From the NCBI RefSeq assembly GCF_009727055.1, contig NC_052351.1, forward strand, positions 52,942,087-53,006,086: a stretch of 64,000 nucleotides of DNA, read 5' to 3'. Shown here piece after piece: positions 35,174 through 46,966 of this stretch. The translations under genes and the position numbers were made by a program. Origin of the DNA: Benincasa hispida (taxonomy: Eukaryota; Streptophyta; Magnoliopsida; Cucurbitales; Cucurbitaceae). Each line of letters begins with the position of its first letter. The stretch's first letter is position 1. Under the pieces are notes generated by a model, which was given only the letters and a program-made list of their open reading frames with translations, did no database searches and had not been told where the DNA came from.

Positions 35174-35771
35174 TAGGGGTGTTTATGGGTTGAATTGAAA
35201 GATTTTTTAGATCCAATCCAATTGTTCGATTGTAAATTTATTCAACCCAAATAATCTTTATTAAAAAATGAACCCAACCCAATCCAATTATGAAATATTT
35301 GGATTGGGTTGATTCGGGTTAATCGGATCATTTGTTTAAAATTTTGTTCTAAAAAGAAGCACAACGTAAATATGTAAAAATCTTATTTAATTAATTTCAT
35401 ATATTGAATTAAGATTAACAACTCAATTTCAATTTATATAGTGAAAATTTTCTTTCTAAAGTGCAAAGAAACTAATTTTAAAAGTTGTTGAAGAATAAAT
35501 TATTAAAAAAATATTGGAATTAAGTAAAATTAAAATCAATATATGTATAAATAATTGTATTATATGTAATAAAAAAATATATTGTAAAGTTAATAAGAAA
35601 TTCGGGTTGGTTTGGGTTATATTAGATGAACCAATGAACCAACCCAACCCATAAAATTTTCATTTATTTGAACTCAACCCAACCCAAATGAGTTGATAAC
35701 CCAATCCAAACCACACGGATTGGGTTGGGTTGATCGATTTTTTCGGGTGATCGGATTTTTTGAACACCCTA
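35174..35771. mobile_element. hAT-like MITE with near-perfect 8-bp target duplication
   Basis: 598 bp; ends TAGGGGTGTTTATG… and (reverse complement of right) TAGGGTGTTCAAAA…. Subterminal AACCCAACCC and GGTTGGGTT arrays on both sides of an AT-rich core. Flanks GTTTTTCA (35166-35173) and GTTTCCCA (35772-35779) match 6 of 8, the target size of hAT elements. Non-coding. Confidence 0.75.
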
Positions 35772-36129
35772 GTTTCCCATATCAACTCACTTGATGAAGT
35801 ATTTTAATCAAATATTATAAATATTTATTTTTTTCACTAATTATTTCAAATATAAGAATTTGAAAATCTACTTAGAAATACATAAAAATGTATTTTAAAA
35901 GGCTGTAACATTTTCAAAAGGTTTACTTCGATAGTTGTACTTTCAATTTTTGTTAATTTTAGTCTCTATGTTTTTACAAATTTTGGTTCCTATATACAAT
36001 CATTTTGATTCCTTTTTATAGTTTGAATACATAATAAAAACTTTTAGTACAAGGTTAGGAATGTAGTATTTGTGTTAAATATATGATTAAAAAGGATATT
36101 AAAAAAAATAAAAAGTCGACAAATTTTCA

Positions 36130-36330
36130 TAGATAAAAAAAAATTTCAAACTATTTACAGAAATAGCAAAAAGAAAAAAAACTAATAGAAACTAATATAC
36201 TTCTATCAGTATTTGTGTCAACGATAGAAACTGATAGAAGTATATCAATTTCTCTGAAATGGTTAAATTTTATTATTTTGGGTAAATATTTTTTAAATAT
36301 ATATATCTTTTTTGAGAATCCCCCATAGAA
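36130..36330. mobile_element. Small MITE with CTATCA/TGATAG core
   Basis: An ACAGAAATAGCAAAAAG-type left end and an AT-rich right end surround TATACTTCTATCAGT…ACTGATAGAAGTATA, a strong inverted repeat. The core resembles the palindromes around the MULE at 10.8-14.2 kb, so it may be a non-autonomous relative. Confidence 0.45.
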
Positions 36331-37320
36331 GTACCAAATTGGAAACTTATTACAAGTTAAAAGAATCAAACATTAAATACAATTTGATCATCCTCTTTTC
36401 CCTTTTCTTTTCTTTGTCCCTTAACAAAGTTTTGATTCCTAAACATGGTTGTGACAAATGGAAATAGAAATCAACCATAGAAACGAGATAGGATAGGTTA
36501 TTTTAATATGATATACTATTCATAAATTAATAGTTCTTGATACCGAAATGACGTTAAATTTAAATAAATACAAATAAAAAATGAACATAATTTAGTGATA
36601 ATTGATATATACTATCTTCTTGAAAGTAAAATAAAAAGAGACTAAAAATACAATAACCAAAATCTGATACGTGGATGTGTAACTCGTATACTTCTATGTA
36701 AAGTAAAATTTAGCATAATTCAACTAGTTTAGACATAAACTCTCGACCAAAAAGTCAGATGTATGAAAATCTTCTAACCCCACATATTGTGAATTTGAAA
36801 AAAAAAAAAGTAAGGTCAATTTTAGAAATCAAAATAAAAAAAAAATAGAGTAAAAGAGAAAGAAAAACGATGAAATAGTTTTTGGCATTTTTTTAGTACA
36901 ATGATAGGATAGAGATAAAACTCTAACCTAAAAAAAAGAAGTACATGTCAATTATCAAGATCAAATTTTTAACTTAAAGAAAGGAGTTGGATGTTAATTA
37001 CCGTTAAATTAAACTTTGGAGGTATGATTTGATTCGATTTTGGGACATAGAATAAAAAATAATACTTACGTACATCCCATTTCCGTATATCTATCAAATT
37101 GTCTATTCATAACTTGAAATCCAGAAAAGATGCACCAAATATCGTATAATAAATAATAGACAGAAGAAAAGGAAAGGAAGTACCAAATATACAAATAATA
37201 TCATTTCTGGCCTTGCTGACAATTCTCATCAAAAGAAAAAGCGGCAAAAGCCGAGGGGCCATAGCCATAGCACATTTCACATAGCACAAACGATTCCCTT
37301 ACCTTCCATTCCCACAAATT
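36331..37320. other. Upstream intergenic region of the large membrane-protein gene
   Basis: AT-rich. A weak SINE-like stretch (AATTCAACTAGTTTAGACATAAACT) lies near 36718. The last 100 bases should contain the promoter, but I see no clear TATA box. The pyrimidine-rich run TCTCTCTCTCTCCCTTT at 37375-37391 is typical of plant core-promoter or 5' UTR sequence. Confidence 0.4.
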
Positions 37321-37455
37321 CCTTTTCTAATCTCTGTTTTCCTCTCTCTATTCTTCTTAATCCCATCTCCTTCATCTCTCTCTCTCCCTTTAATCTGTTT
37401 TTTCCCTTCATCTCAAATTACCCATCTCCAAAATCCGGTCTGGCAGCGATCAATT

Positions 37456-37652
37456 ATGGTTTCTCTCTTAGATTCCTCGTTTCAGGTATTGCGTTGATCT
37501 TAATTTTTCCTTTGATTTCAGAATCGGGGTTTTCCTCGTTTGTTATCCTGGTTTTTTAGCTTGATTTTGTGTTTGTGTTTTTCTACTTTTTGAGTATTGG
37601 TGTTTGTTGACCTTGTTAATTTTGTGCTTTTCGTTTAATCTGGCAGATATAA
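37456..37652 (+). promoter_or_regulatory. uORF 1, split by a 5' UTR intron
   Basis: ATG at 37456 reads MVSLLDSSFQ up to CAG|GTATTG (donor 37486). After splicing to the acceptor CTGGCAG (37646) it continues ATA TAA, an 11-residue uORF ending 39 bases before the main start. Inferred; depends on the transcription start lying upstream of 37456. Confidence 0.5.
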
Positions 37653-37669
37653 TTGTTTTGGATAGAAGC

Positions 37670-37726
37670 ATGCGAGAACGGAAAGAAAGATATGGGATTG
37701 ACGATGGAAATGGGTTCTCGTGTTAG
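37670..37726 (+). promoter_or_regulatory. uORF 2, overlapping the main start codon
   Basis: ATG at 37670 opens an 18-residue frame (MRERKERYGIDDGNGFSC, stop TAG 37724-37726). It lies +1 relative to the main frame and covers the in-frame ATGs at 37692, 37704 and 37710. Ribosomes starting here would bypass all three, so it may lower or regulate translation. Confidence 0.55.
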
Positions 37727-40700
37727 GAAATTTGTAGTCGTATCTATCAGAACTTGCTACAGATCAGTTCGTAATTATCCATTTCTTTTTGGCTTGCTTT
37801 GTTTTTTGATTCTTCTGTATAGATCATGTCCTTTTTTGTTTTCCCTTTTGGTGTCTGCATCCCCTGTTTTGATTTGCACGGCTGTTCTGCTTGGAACCCT
37901 TCTGAGTTATGGGCAGCCTAATATACCTGAAATTGAAACGGAGGAGAAGCTTTCACGTGATGTAGCTTCTTTGAGATCTGGGATTTTGGACAATGCTACT
38001 GTTGTTGCTAAGAAGGATGATAGTTTTACTGTAGAGAGATTTGAAGGAAATGAAGTTGAAAATTCTTATGTGGAGAGGGGTTCTGAAGAAGAGAGAAAGA
38101 CAAGCAAGCTTGATGAACATGCTGGTTTTGTTGACTTTGTTCCGGTGATCCATGAGCGCAATCGTGAAATCCAGTTTGCGAAGGACGATGTTGAGGATGA
38201 GAAGGGCGGTGTTGAGGAGTTTGAGAAGGACGGCGGAGTTGAGGAGTTTGAGAAGGATGGTGGAGTTGAGGAGTTTGAGAAGGGTGAAATTGAAAAGGCA
38301 GCAGCAGAGAAGGAATTCCATAGTTCAGAGTTGAAGGAGAGGAGAGAAATTTATGAAAGGGATTTGGATGTTAGAAGTTTGGCAACAGATGATGAAAATG
38401 CTATGGAGAACCAGCTTTTGGCTGCTCAAAGCATGAGAAATGAGATTCTTGAAGTAGAAGATCATAACATCTCAATAGAACCTGTCCATAAAGGTGATCA
38501 TCTAAACTTATCTCTCAATGACAAAGATGATCATGACGAAAATGATTATGATTCTTCGGGTTCTGAGTCTGATAGAGCAGAAAGTTCCTCACCTGATGCC
38601 TCAATGGCTGATATCATACCCTTGCTTGATGAGTTGCACCCTCTCTTGGATTCAGAAACTCCACTACCTGCTCATAGGTCAAATGAAGAGTCAGATGCTT
38701 CTTCAGAACAGTCTCATAAAAGTGATGGTGAATGTGTGATGTCAGAGGATGAGGCTGAAAATCAGGGAGAAGAAGGCGGTGTTGTTGAACATGATGAGGA
38801 TGACGATGATGATGACGATGAGGGGATGCAAGAAGAGAAGGAGGATGAGAGCAAATCTGCTATCAAGTGGACTGAGGATGATCAAAAGAATCTCATGGAT
38901 TTGGGAAGTTTAGAGCTAGAGAGGAATCAGCGTTTGGAAAATCTCATTGCAAGGAGAAGAGCAAGGAACAACCTGAGAATGTTGGCTGGGAAGAATTTGA
39001 TAGACTTGGATGGTTTTGATCTTCCTGTTAACGTACCGCCCATATCTACAGCCAGACGTAACCCATTTGATCTCCCTTATGATTCATACAGTAATATGGG
39101 ATTACCACCAATTCCTGGGTCTGCTCCATCCATTTTGTTGCCAAGACGTAATCCATTTGATCTCCCATATGACCCAAATGAAGAAAAACCAGACCTCAAG
39201 AATGACGATTTTGAGCAAGAATTTTTGCCACCTCAACAGAAAGATATGTTCCGAAGACATGAAAGTTTCAGTGTGGGCCCCTCGAACTTCGTAGTTCCCA
39301 AGCAAGAGCAGCAGAATATCAGATGGAAACCATATTTCATGCCTGAAAAAATAGCTGCCGAAGGAACAAGCTACTCCCCACTGGAGAGACAATTTAGTGA
39401 AGTCAGTGACTCAAAAGTGAGTTCTGTTTCTGATACTGAATCAATGAGTTCAATTGCAGATCAGGATGACAAGAAGCCTGATGAATCACAGTCTTTTCTG
39501 GAAACAACAGCAATTTCCTATCTTGACCCCACAGCCAGTGGTATTGAGCATGGAAATGGGCCATGGGAGGATATAGGCTCTGAAGATTACGTACAAGAAA
39601 ACAGAGATGTGCATCATGAAGTAATCGAGATAACTTTGGGATCTAATGAGAGTCACTTTGAAAGCCAATCTGGATCATCTCAAATCAGAACTGCAGATTC
39701 CCCAATGGAGATTAATGCCAATGAAATTCACTCCAAAAATGTATTAGTTGAAACAGATTTCAGCAGCAATTCAAGCTTGTCTTCATTATCAGAAGTAAAT
39801 GAAACACCATTTGAGGTCAAAACAGATGAGATGAAACCAAGTAGCCATCAAACAAAGGAATCTGGCATCGATTCTACTAGCATATCGGTGTCTGCTGCCC
39901 TCGAAGAAGATGCAGACTTCAAGATTGGCAGTGAAGTGCTGGATGACAATCAGCATAGGGAACCTGTTTACGACTCAAGCCCTTCAGCAGAAGGCAAGTT
40001 CTCTTTTTCACCTGTTTCTTCTGATGTGTATACAGAAATAACCAATATGGGCCCTGCCTTTTTTGCTGACACAGTTGGCTCCTTTTCAGGTAAGGAATCT
40101 GAAGTTCATTCTGAAATAGGACAGGACGTCACTTCCAGTTTGAAAGATATGCATGATGCCTCCTCAGAGTTATATATACTCGGTAAAAATGAACAAGAAT
40201 CGAGGGAAGTTTCAGAAGTTATTGTTTATGAAGCTACAAAGGTTGAGTCCCCCAAACATGACACCAATTATGATGCTCAAAACTTATCTGTGGCCCCTGA
40301 GTTTTTAGTTGAGCACGTTTCAATAGATTCTGGTCCGTCCTTCTCAGACATTGCGCCAATAGAGAAAGGAATAGTTGGTGATGTTAAGGCAGATAAAGAT
40401 CGGCTGACAAGTCACGAGGAGGATATTATTGATGGAGTTCACAAAATTAAAGATGAGAATCTAGATTCCCCATCTTCAAGTGATAGGATTTCTTCTCGAA
40501 GTCTGACTTTCACTGAACCAGAGGACCACCTATCTTTAGCCGGAAACCATGTTTCAGCAGATATTGGGTCTCCTTTAAATGCAAAACATGTGGAAATGCA
40601 TGAAACATTAAATAACGAAGAAAATCCTGAACTTGAACAAACAAAAATCTGCAGATCAAGTCCATTGGATAGCAGTTCTGTGGAGGTGGTAATTTTGCAA

Positions 40701-43020
40701 ACTGATCTAATTTGTCATTCTGATCAACCTACTACTTCTATATCAAATCTTGGTTCAGAAATTCCTGCTCAGAACGTCCATGACCTGGTTGGAATGACCA
40801 ACTCTGGGGCTACTTCTCATGACAATTTGACTACTACGAATGCAACCATTCCTGGACCTCAGGAACAAAAATGGCCTCCAGAGGTGGAGGAGCAAGTCGA
40901 ATTGATTTCTTTGAGCTCGACGTTTCCTTCTAAATTTGAGGAAGTTGAGAAGCGGTCAATGGATGAGAAAGAAGTGGTTAGGTCTGAACAAGATATTGTT
41001 GAGCCCTCAAGTGTCAAATCACACACAGAAAGTGAAGCCCTGCAAAATCTGGATATTAAAATTGCTTCTTTAGGTTCTAGTACTTCTAATGTGACTCCTG
41101 AAGTTGTTTCATCTGTTACTGAATTAGAGCAGTCCTGGTCAGACAAGCCAATGATTGAGCCTGTTCTTAGTAACCGTGACTATGCTGAGGTAAGTGCTGC
41201 TGGATTAGTGATCTTTGGAATACTTTTTTTGTGTTGATGGTCCTCATGCTATGACATCAAGGATCTTGAAAAGATCCAATCCATAGAGTTACTCATGGAT
41301 CATAATGTTGCTTCCATCATGGATTAGATGTTGGTTAAAACTCAATGAATAATTATTACGTCTGCCGTGGCCTGTGGATAAATCCTATCTGCATGGTCTT
41401 GTTTTCATGAGATTTAACATATCACTGTAACTTTCGCTTTTAGCTGATCTGAATGTGATAATTCTTTCACCCTTTCATTTTATGAATTGTTTATGGGTTT
41501 ATGATAGAATAATCTAATCATGTTATGAATTTAGTGAAATTAACTGACGATATCCAGCTGTTATTTTGCAGGAACCAGGAGTTTTATCGACAGATTCTGC
41601 TGCTGAAGTAATCTCTGAAAATACACCACCAAAAGTTCATCACCACATTTCGACTGCTCTATCTTCTGTAGAAGCTGATTCCCCCTCATCTTCATCAGAT
41701 CATGACTTCAGTTCACCCAATACTGGAAGGTATCTAAAAGATGACGTTGTTGATGCAGTCGCTTTTGAGGATCATGAGGAGGTTTCAAAGCATTTGGACT
41801 ATCTGGCAGAAGCATATGGATCTCGTTTTTCAGAAAACATGATTAGGGAAGAGGTGGATGAAATAGCAGATATTGATGAAGGATTGTTATCAGAATTGGA
41901 CGAAGTTGGGGATTTCAGTGTCAAAGAAGTTGGGGAACCAGTTCTTGAAGAAAAGGGACTCCCAGAGGAAGCTCAAGAAGTGAGATTTGAGTTGGGTTCT
42001 AATTCCAATTCGATAGAAGCTAAATCAGATATACCAATTCTTGAAGCAAGATCACTTGATGATATCAACTTGGTTTTTAGGCAACTCCATGAAGGAGTAG
42101 ACGTGGAGGATGTCATTCTTCCCAGTGCGATTGAAGGCCAAGTTAATGAAGATGCCAAACCGGAATCAAGGTCATATTTGAAGATTGTGGAAGCGAGATC
42201 CCTGGGAGATATTCATGCTGCATTGTTGCAAGCATTGGAGGGTAATATTGATGAACTAGGTTATAGTTCCGAGAACTCAGAAACTACATCGGATATACCA
42301 ATGCTTGAAGCAAAATCACTTGATGATATCAACTTCGCTTTTAGGCAACTCCGTGAAGGAGTAGACGTGGAGGACGTCATTCTTCCCAGTACAGTTAATA
42401 GCCAAGTTATGGAAGAGGCCAAACCTGAAACAAGTTCGGATTTGGAAGTCGTTGAAGCAAGATCTTTGGGAGATATCCATGTTGCTTTGATGCAACTCTC
42501 AGAAAATAACATAGGTGAGTCAGGTTCTAGTTCAAATCCCACTGAAACTAAATCAGATATACCAATTCTTGAAGCAAGATCACTTGATGATATTAACTTA
42601 GCTTTTAGGCAACTCCACGAAGGAGTAGATGTGGAGGATGTCATCCTTCCCAGTGCGATCGAAAGCCAGGTTAAAGAAGAAGCCAAAGGCGAAACAAGTT
42701 CAGATTTGGAAGTCGTTGAAGCAAAATCATTGGGAGATATTCACGTTGCCTTGATGCAAGCCTCAGAGAAAAACTTGAATGAACTTCCAACAAGTTCTGT
42801 GTCAAATGATCCATCAGAGGGATTAGAACCAGCTGGAGTGGATTCTATCATTGAGATTGCCTCATCTAACACGGCCGATACCGATAAACCAGCAGATACA
42901 GTTGATGAAAAATCTGTAGATCCAAATATTTCTGCTTCCAAAACCAAAGACAAAAAGGCAAAATCTGGAAAATCAAAATCAGGATCCAGCTCCAGCTCAA
43001 GCTCTAGTGATTCTGACTGA
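37692..43020 (+). CDS. Large acidic two-TM plant protein with 88-residue repeats
   Basis: Coding exons 37692-41189 and 41572-43020 (GTAAGT/TTTTGCAG, phase 0) give 1648 residues. The first in-frame ATG of exon 2 was taken as start. Residues about 31-74 form two hydrophobic segments (FLFGLLCFLILLY; SASPVLICTAVLLGTLL) after a basic N-terminus, so a membrane anchor with a long acidic tail. Further on: triple GGVEEFEKD (about 172-198), an Asp/Glu run (about 368-380), a charged helical stretch with ERNQRLENLIARRRARNN (about 410-430), two NPFDLPYD motifs (about 458-500), and near the end three 88-residue repeats with LEARSLDDIN and VEARSLGDIH. The C-terminus is Lys/Ser-rich, SGSSSSSSSSDSD. It resembles a plant-specific family annotated only as hypothetical membrane proteins; function unknown, and I do not propose one. 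The frame is intact. Confidence 0.9.
38205..38285 (+). repeat. Triplicated GGVEEFEKD coding repeat
   Basis: Three in-frame copies of a 27-nt unit (GGVEEFEKD, last copy ending G) in the acidic part of the large gene. Near-identical at DNA level, so a recent slippage expansion and a likely site of length variation. Confidence 0.85.
42025..42790 (+). repeat. Three tandem 264-nt coding repeats
   Basis: Units start at 42025, 42289 and 42553, exactly 264 nt (88 codons) apart. Each reads SDIP(I/M)LEA(R/K)SLDDIN.(A/V)FRQL.EGVDVEDVILPS, then a second half with VEA(R/K)SLGDIH.AL.QA.E. The two halves resemble each other (LEARSLDDIN / VEARSLGDIH), so the unit itself probably arose by duplication. The third ends at about 42780, before the Lys/Ser tail. 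Confidence 0.9.
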
Positions 43021-43450
43021 GATTGGCAAGTTTAAGAGGTAAAAGGAGTTGAATCATGTGGAGTTTTCTTTTGGAGTTTCCTCTTCATTTCAAGATTTTT
43101 TAATTTTCTTTTTGAGTTTGGTTTTCCAGTTTGGATACCTTATTCTTTTTCTTTTTTTTTTCTTTTACAGTGCAATCTCTTTTTTTTAAAAAAAAATGAG
43201 TTGTGGCTTGATTTCTTCTTGTAATTGTGCAAGTTTCCTTCCAGGATCCCCATCCCCCCCTTAAGAGTTTGAAGTTTGAGGGAGAAAAGGTGGGGGGTTT
43301 TTTCCTTCTGTTTTTTTTCTGTTTTAATCTGTATGTAAAAGTTTTGTTGTATTATTTGATGAATTGACAATTATTGCTTCAGATTTTGAAGATCCTATTT
43401 GAATTTGATGTTTATTATCAAGTTTCCATGTAAATTGCAGAGATATCATT
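43021..43450 (+). other. 3' UTR of the large gene
   Basis: T-rich sequence after the stop codon, with TGTATGTAAAAGTTTTGTTGTATTATTTGATG near 43330-43362 as a likely 3' end region. No canonical AATAAA seen. Homopolymer runs at 43150-43195 and 43253-43310. Confidence 0.5.
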
Positions 43451-44500
43451 ACATTTTGGTTGAGTCTTGTGACAGTGGATTATGAGGGTATAGTAATACA
43501 ATAGTAAAAAATATTTTAAAATAAGTCTAAGTCATACTTTAGACCTACATGCCATACATGATTTTTGGAGTTTTTGAGTTCTAAGACAAAAATGGTACTC
43601 TTTATAATAAGACCCATGACTATTGACATGGGAATTTTGGTCAATATCTTTCACATGGTTGAAGACTGAAGTTGAATTCTCGAAACAATAATCTTCTGTG
43701 ATTTCACATGTTAGAGTTCTTAGACAAAACTGATCTTCAAAATATGCATACCTTAGAACAAAACAATACTTTTCTGTAGTTTCATATTTGAGCTTTTAGA
43801 CAAAACTAATGCATATTTTAAGATCAATAGTAGTCATTCTATTAGCAGATGATGTGGCTTAATTCTCCAAGGAAAACATTTTTTTTAGTATTACAGGAAT
43901 ATCATAGTCTCTTTGTTTACACTGCAAATTTATCTTCATAAATGTTAGTGGATCTCACTCTATTTTTAAAAACATTTTGACGTGATGATGTAACTCAAAT
44001 GAGAGTTTTATTCAATTGATCAAAATCTAATCCATACAAGAGAGAGGGGGTTCTCTATTTATAGAGAAGTGATTGTGGGATAGTGTAACTAATTATAAAT
44101 TTACTAATTTATCTTGAATCCTATTATATCACGTGACAAAACCTAAATAGAGGTAGCGTGAAAAAATTTCCATACTACTGTAATACGAAAACCTTTTCTA
44201 TTCTCCAATTGCTTCTTCATAATTGATTCAACCACACCAAGATAAGGATACTGATTTGGAGGGCCCTTAAAGTCAATAATCAAAATTCTTCGAATAACAA
44301 GATATTGATACGTAGTGTAACAATTAAAGCTTATTAGAATACCAGCCTCTCAAATTTAATTGGTTTTGAAATTTTAATGTGAATCTAACACAATATAAAA
44401 GTGAAAGCATTATGTTGTAATATGATTACTAACAAACAAAATAACTTAATATCAAACAATAACAACAAAGACAAAGAAACAGAAAGATTGTATGCTATAA
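43451..44500. other. Intergenic DNA
   Basis: No gene. A segment at about 43990-44160 (AGAGAGAGGGGGTTCTCTATTTATAGAG) looks like antisense LTR sequence with a TATA-like word, but no element could be outlined. Confidence 0.4.
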
Positions 44501-46966
44501 AGCTCGCACCCTGCTTTCCCTTTTTAGTTATGTTTATTGTTTGAGTTAAGCAAAGTAATGGGGTTAAATATTTAAGTTAGAATGGAATTGTGGGTTTGGG
44601 GGTAAAGGATAAGTTTGAAGAAGGAAAAATGTCTAAGTATGGGAAACTTAGCTCTCGGATACTTATTAGTCTAGCCTTGTAAAAAAAGAATTTCTGGTTA
44701 AGTGTTAGTGGTGGTTGAGCATCGAGTAAGCATAAGGCAAACATCAAGTAAATATCGCCGAGCGTCGAGTATGAGCAACCGAGGAAGGGCCGAGCGTCGA
44801 GTATGAGCGCCGAGTAAGGGTCAAGCATTGAGTATAAGCAATTGAGGAAGGATTGTGTGTCGAGTACGAGCGATCGAGGAAGAAGCATGCATCGAGCACC
44901 GAGTATCCCATCGAGCATCGAGTCCTTCCCATCGAGTATTCAACAAAGAACCGTTGAATTTTTCATCGAGTAATGACCCTTCTCCATCGAATTTTTCTAT
45001 CGAGGATCAAGTTTGCTCAAAATGCTCAGTTTTAAACTTTTCTTTTAGTTTTCTGGACAAATGGCTTAATCTGGACCCTTAATCTCCACTAATGGGCGAG
45101 GTGGCTTAAGGAGATTTTATATAAAAGGGCTGGACAGTAGTATAAAAAGAGAAGAGAACCTCAAAAGCTCATTTTGGACGATTCCCTCGAGCAAACCAGA
45201 CGATCTTAGTACCATCGAAAAGTTCTGTGAGTTTAGTTCCTTAAATCAAGCCTTTGGAAGGGAGTTCTCACCGGACAGAGAGCCGGAGAGGGAAGGAAGA
45301 GACGAAGATACGTTTTAGGGCGTTTCTGGGCAATAGACGAAAAATCATAGATCAAGACCGAACAACTTGGATGTTCAAGCTGAAATTTTAAGGTATTATT
45401 GTTATCACCATGTTAAGCAAGTTTGTAGAAGGAATTTTTGCAAGATAAGGTATGGGATTTGAGTTACATATTTTGGAAGTTAAACCTATAATCTTTGTCC
45501 AAGCAGGGGGTTGTGGTTTAGGGCCATCGAGAAAGGTTTAAAGGCCTAGGTCAAACCACAGGGAGTATTTTGTTGAAATTTTGAGATAACATTGCTAATA
45601 AAATTTTGAGCATGTTTGAAAAATGAACTTTCTTAAAATGAGTCATGGTTTTCAAGTTATTGACGTTAGAAGTTGAATCTGGAAATTGTGGACGAACAGG
45701 CAATTTCTTGCTAAGTATGAGTTTGGTTAAAAAGAGTTGTCTCAAAAGGGAGACCAAAGTAGTAACTAAAATCCATATTCTTATGTGTAGGAGCGATGTC
45801 CGTTGGAGAGGCCTACCAAGCATAGGAAAAATCAAGCCTAAAGACTCGTGAGTGACTAAATGTCTTAAAAAATATGTATAAAAGGAGCATGCTTTCCAAA
45901 TGAATTTCATACTAGGGTTATGTATTCTCCAAGCAACTAAAGTCTATACTTATGATTTAAAAGGTTTCATGGCATTTCTTAAGCATGATGTTTTAAGCTA
46001 TTTAAATAAGTTTTACAAATTCTAGCACATGTCAAGGTTGAATGCTAAAGTATTGCAAAACTACATTTTTATAATTTGTGAAGCATGCGTGTTGAATTAT
46101 GATAATGCTCTTATGGTGAAAGCTAGGTAAGTGCTATGCCTAAAGCTTATTGTACTCAACTCTTATATGAATGTTACAATTCTAACAAACTGGATGCCGA
46201 AGGTATAGAAGGTATCTAAGGAAGTACCTAAGGTGTTGACGGTACTTAGTATACTCCACATGCATGTAGGTAGTCTATATGAGAGGCCAAAGTATGGGTC
46301 TCCTGGCCGTACAGTTATTATAATGGGACCGAAGTATGGGTCTCATGGTCATGAATGGACGTTGGGAGCTTGAGCGACGAACGCTCGTTCTCAACTAAGG
46401 TTTGATAGTATTTTGATTATAACGCTATGATTATAATATGATACTACGTAAGTTGCTTGAGATTATTTCCAGCATGTTTATATGTTAAAATAATATATGT
46501 ATGAAAGGCTTGAGACAAACTATTTTTCTATGAGTCACTCACTGGGCAACCAGCCCACCGTTTTCAAATGTTTTCCTTTTTTCCAGATAACGGTCAGATT
46601 CCTCGCGGTTGAACCCACGGTTGCTTGCCATTCAAAACTCGATTAGGAAGGAAGAAGCCTAGGTTAAGCTTGTTTTGATGTATACATATTTTAAGAGAAG
46701 TCTGGGACTTGTGGATTTTATTTTGAGACCCATGTTTTCATTCTTGTGTTGTTTGTTGGACATATGTTTTTCGTTGTTTCGGAATTGTAATTAAGTTGTT
46801 TTGCTGGTTAAAGTCATAGTTATTTTTACTGCTAAGCCGTATTTGCATAATAAGGTTTTAAACAGGTTTTACCTAAGTTAGGCAGTAAGTGCTGGCAAGT
46901 AGGTTGATAACTGCTGCCGTCATGTTCCCTTTCGATTTAGAGGGTAAACTGGGAGGGGGTGTGACA
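44501..46966 (+). repeat. Gypsy-type LTR or LTR fragment, probably solo
   Basis: Features of a long gypsy LTR on the plus strand: a block of ATCGAGTA repeats (44715-45015), a TATATAAAAGGG box at 45118, a UTR-like run (CTCACCGGACAGAGAGCCGGAG), two GACCGAAGTATGGGTCTC-type repeats near 46290-46340, CACTCACTGGGCAACCAGCCC at 46530, and the end GGGGGTGTGACA (46966). No primer site or gag follows. The 5' border is uncertain. Confidence 0.6.
44715..45015 (+). repeat. ATCGAGTA repeat cluster
   Basis: More than ten imperfect copies of (A/C)(T/C)CGAGTA, for instance GCGTCGAGTATGAGC, GCATCGAGTCC and CCATCGAGTATTC, spaced 15-30 bp. It lies upstream of the TATA box of the gypsy LTR, so it could be the LTR's enhancer region. 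Confidence 0.7.

Noticed and set aside
35174..35771. Interstitial telomeric repeat (AACCCAACCC)
   Set aside because: Units do not match the plant TTTAGGG repeat; the sequence has hAT-like ends and flanking repeats.
37653..37691. Earlier start of the large protein at 37653
   Set aside because: The codon there is TTG, directly after the uORF 1 stop; the first in-frame ATG is at 37692.
37953..38321. 122-residue Leu-rich ORF opposite the large gene (and similar ones at 40859-42953)
   Set aside because: Antisense shadows of the acidic Glu/Asp coding sequence; the codon complement produces Leu/Phe/Ser-rich frames.
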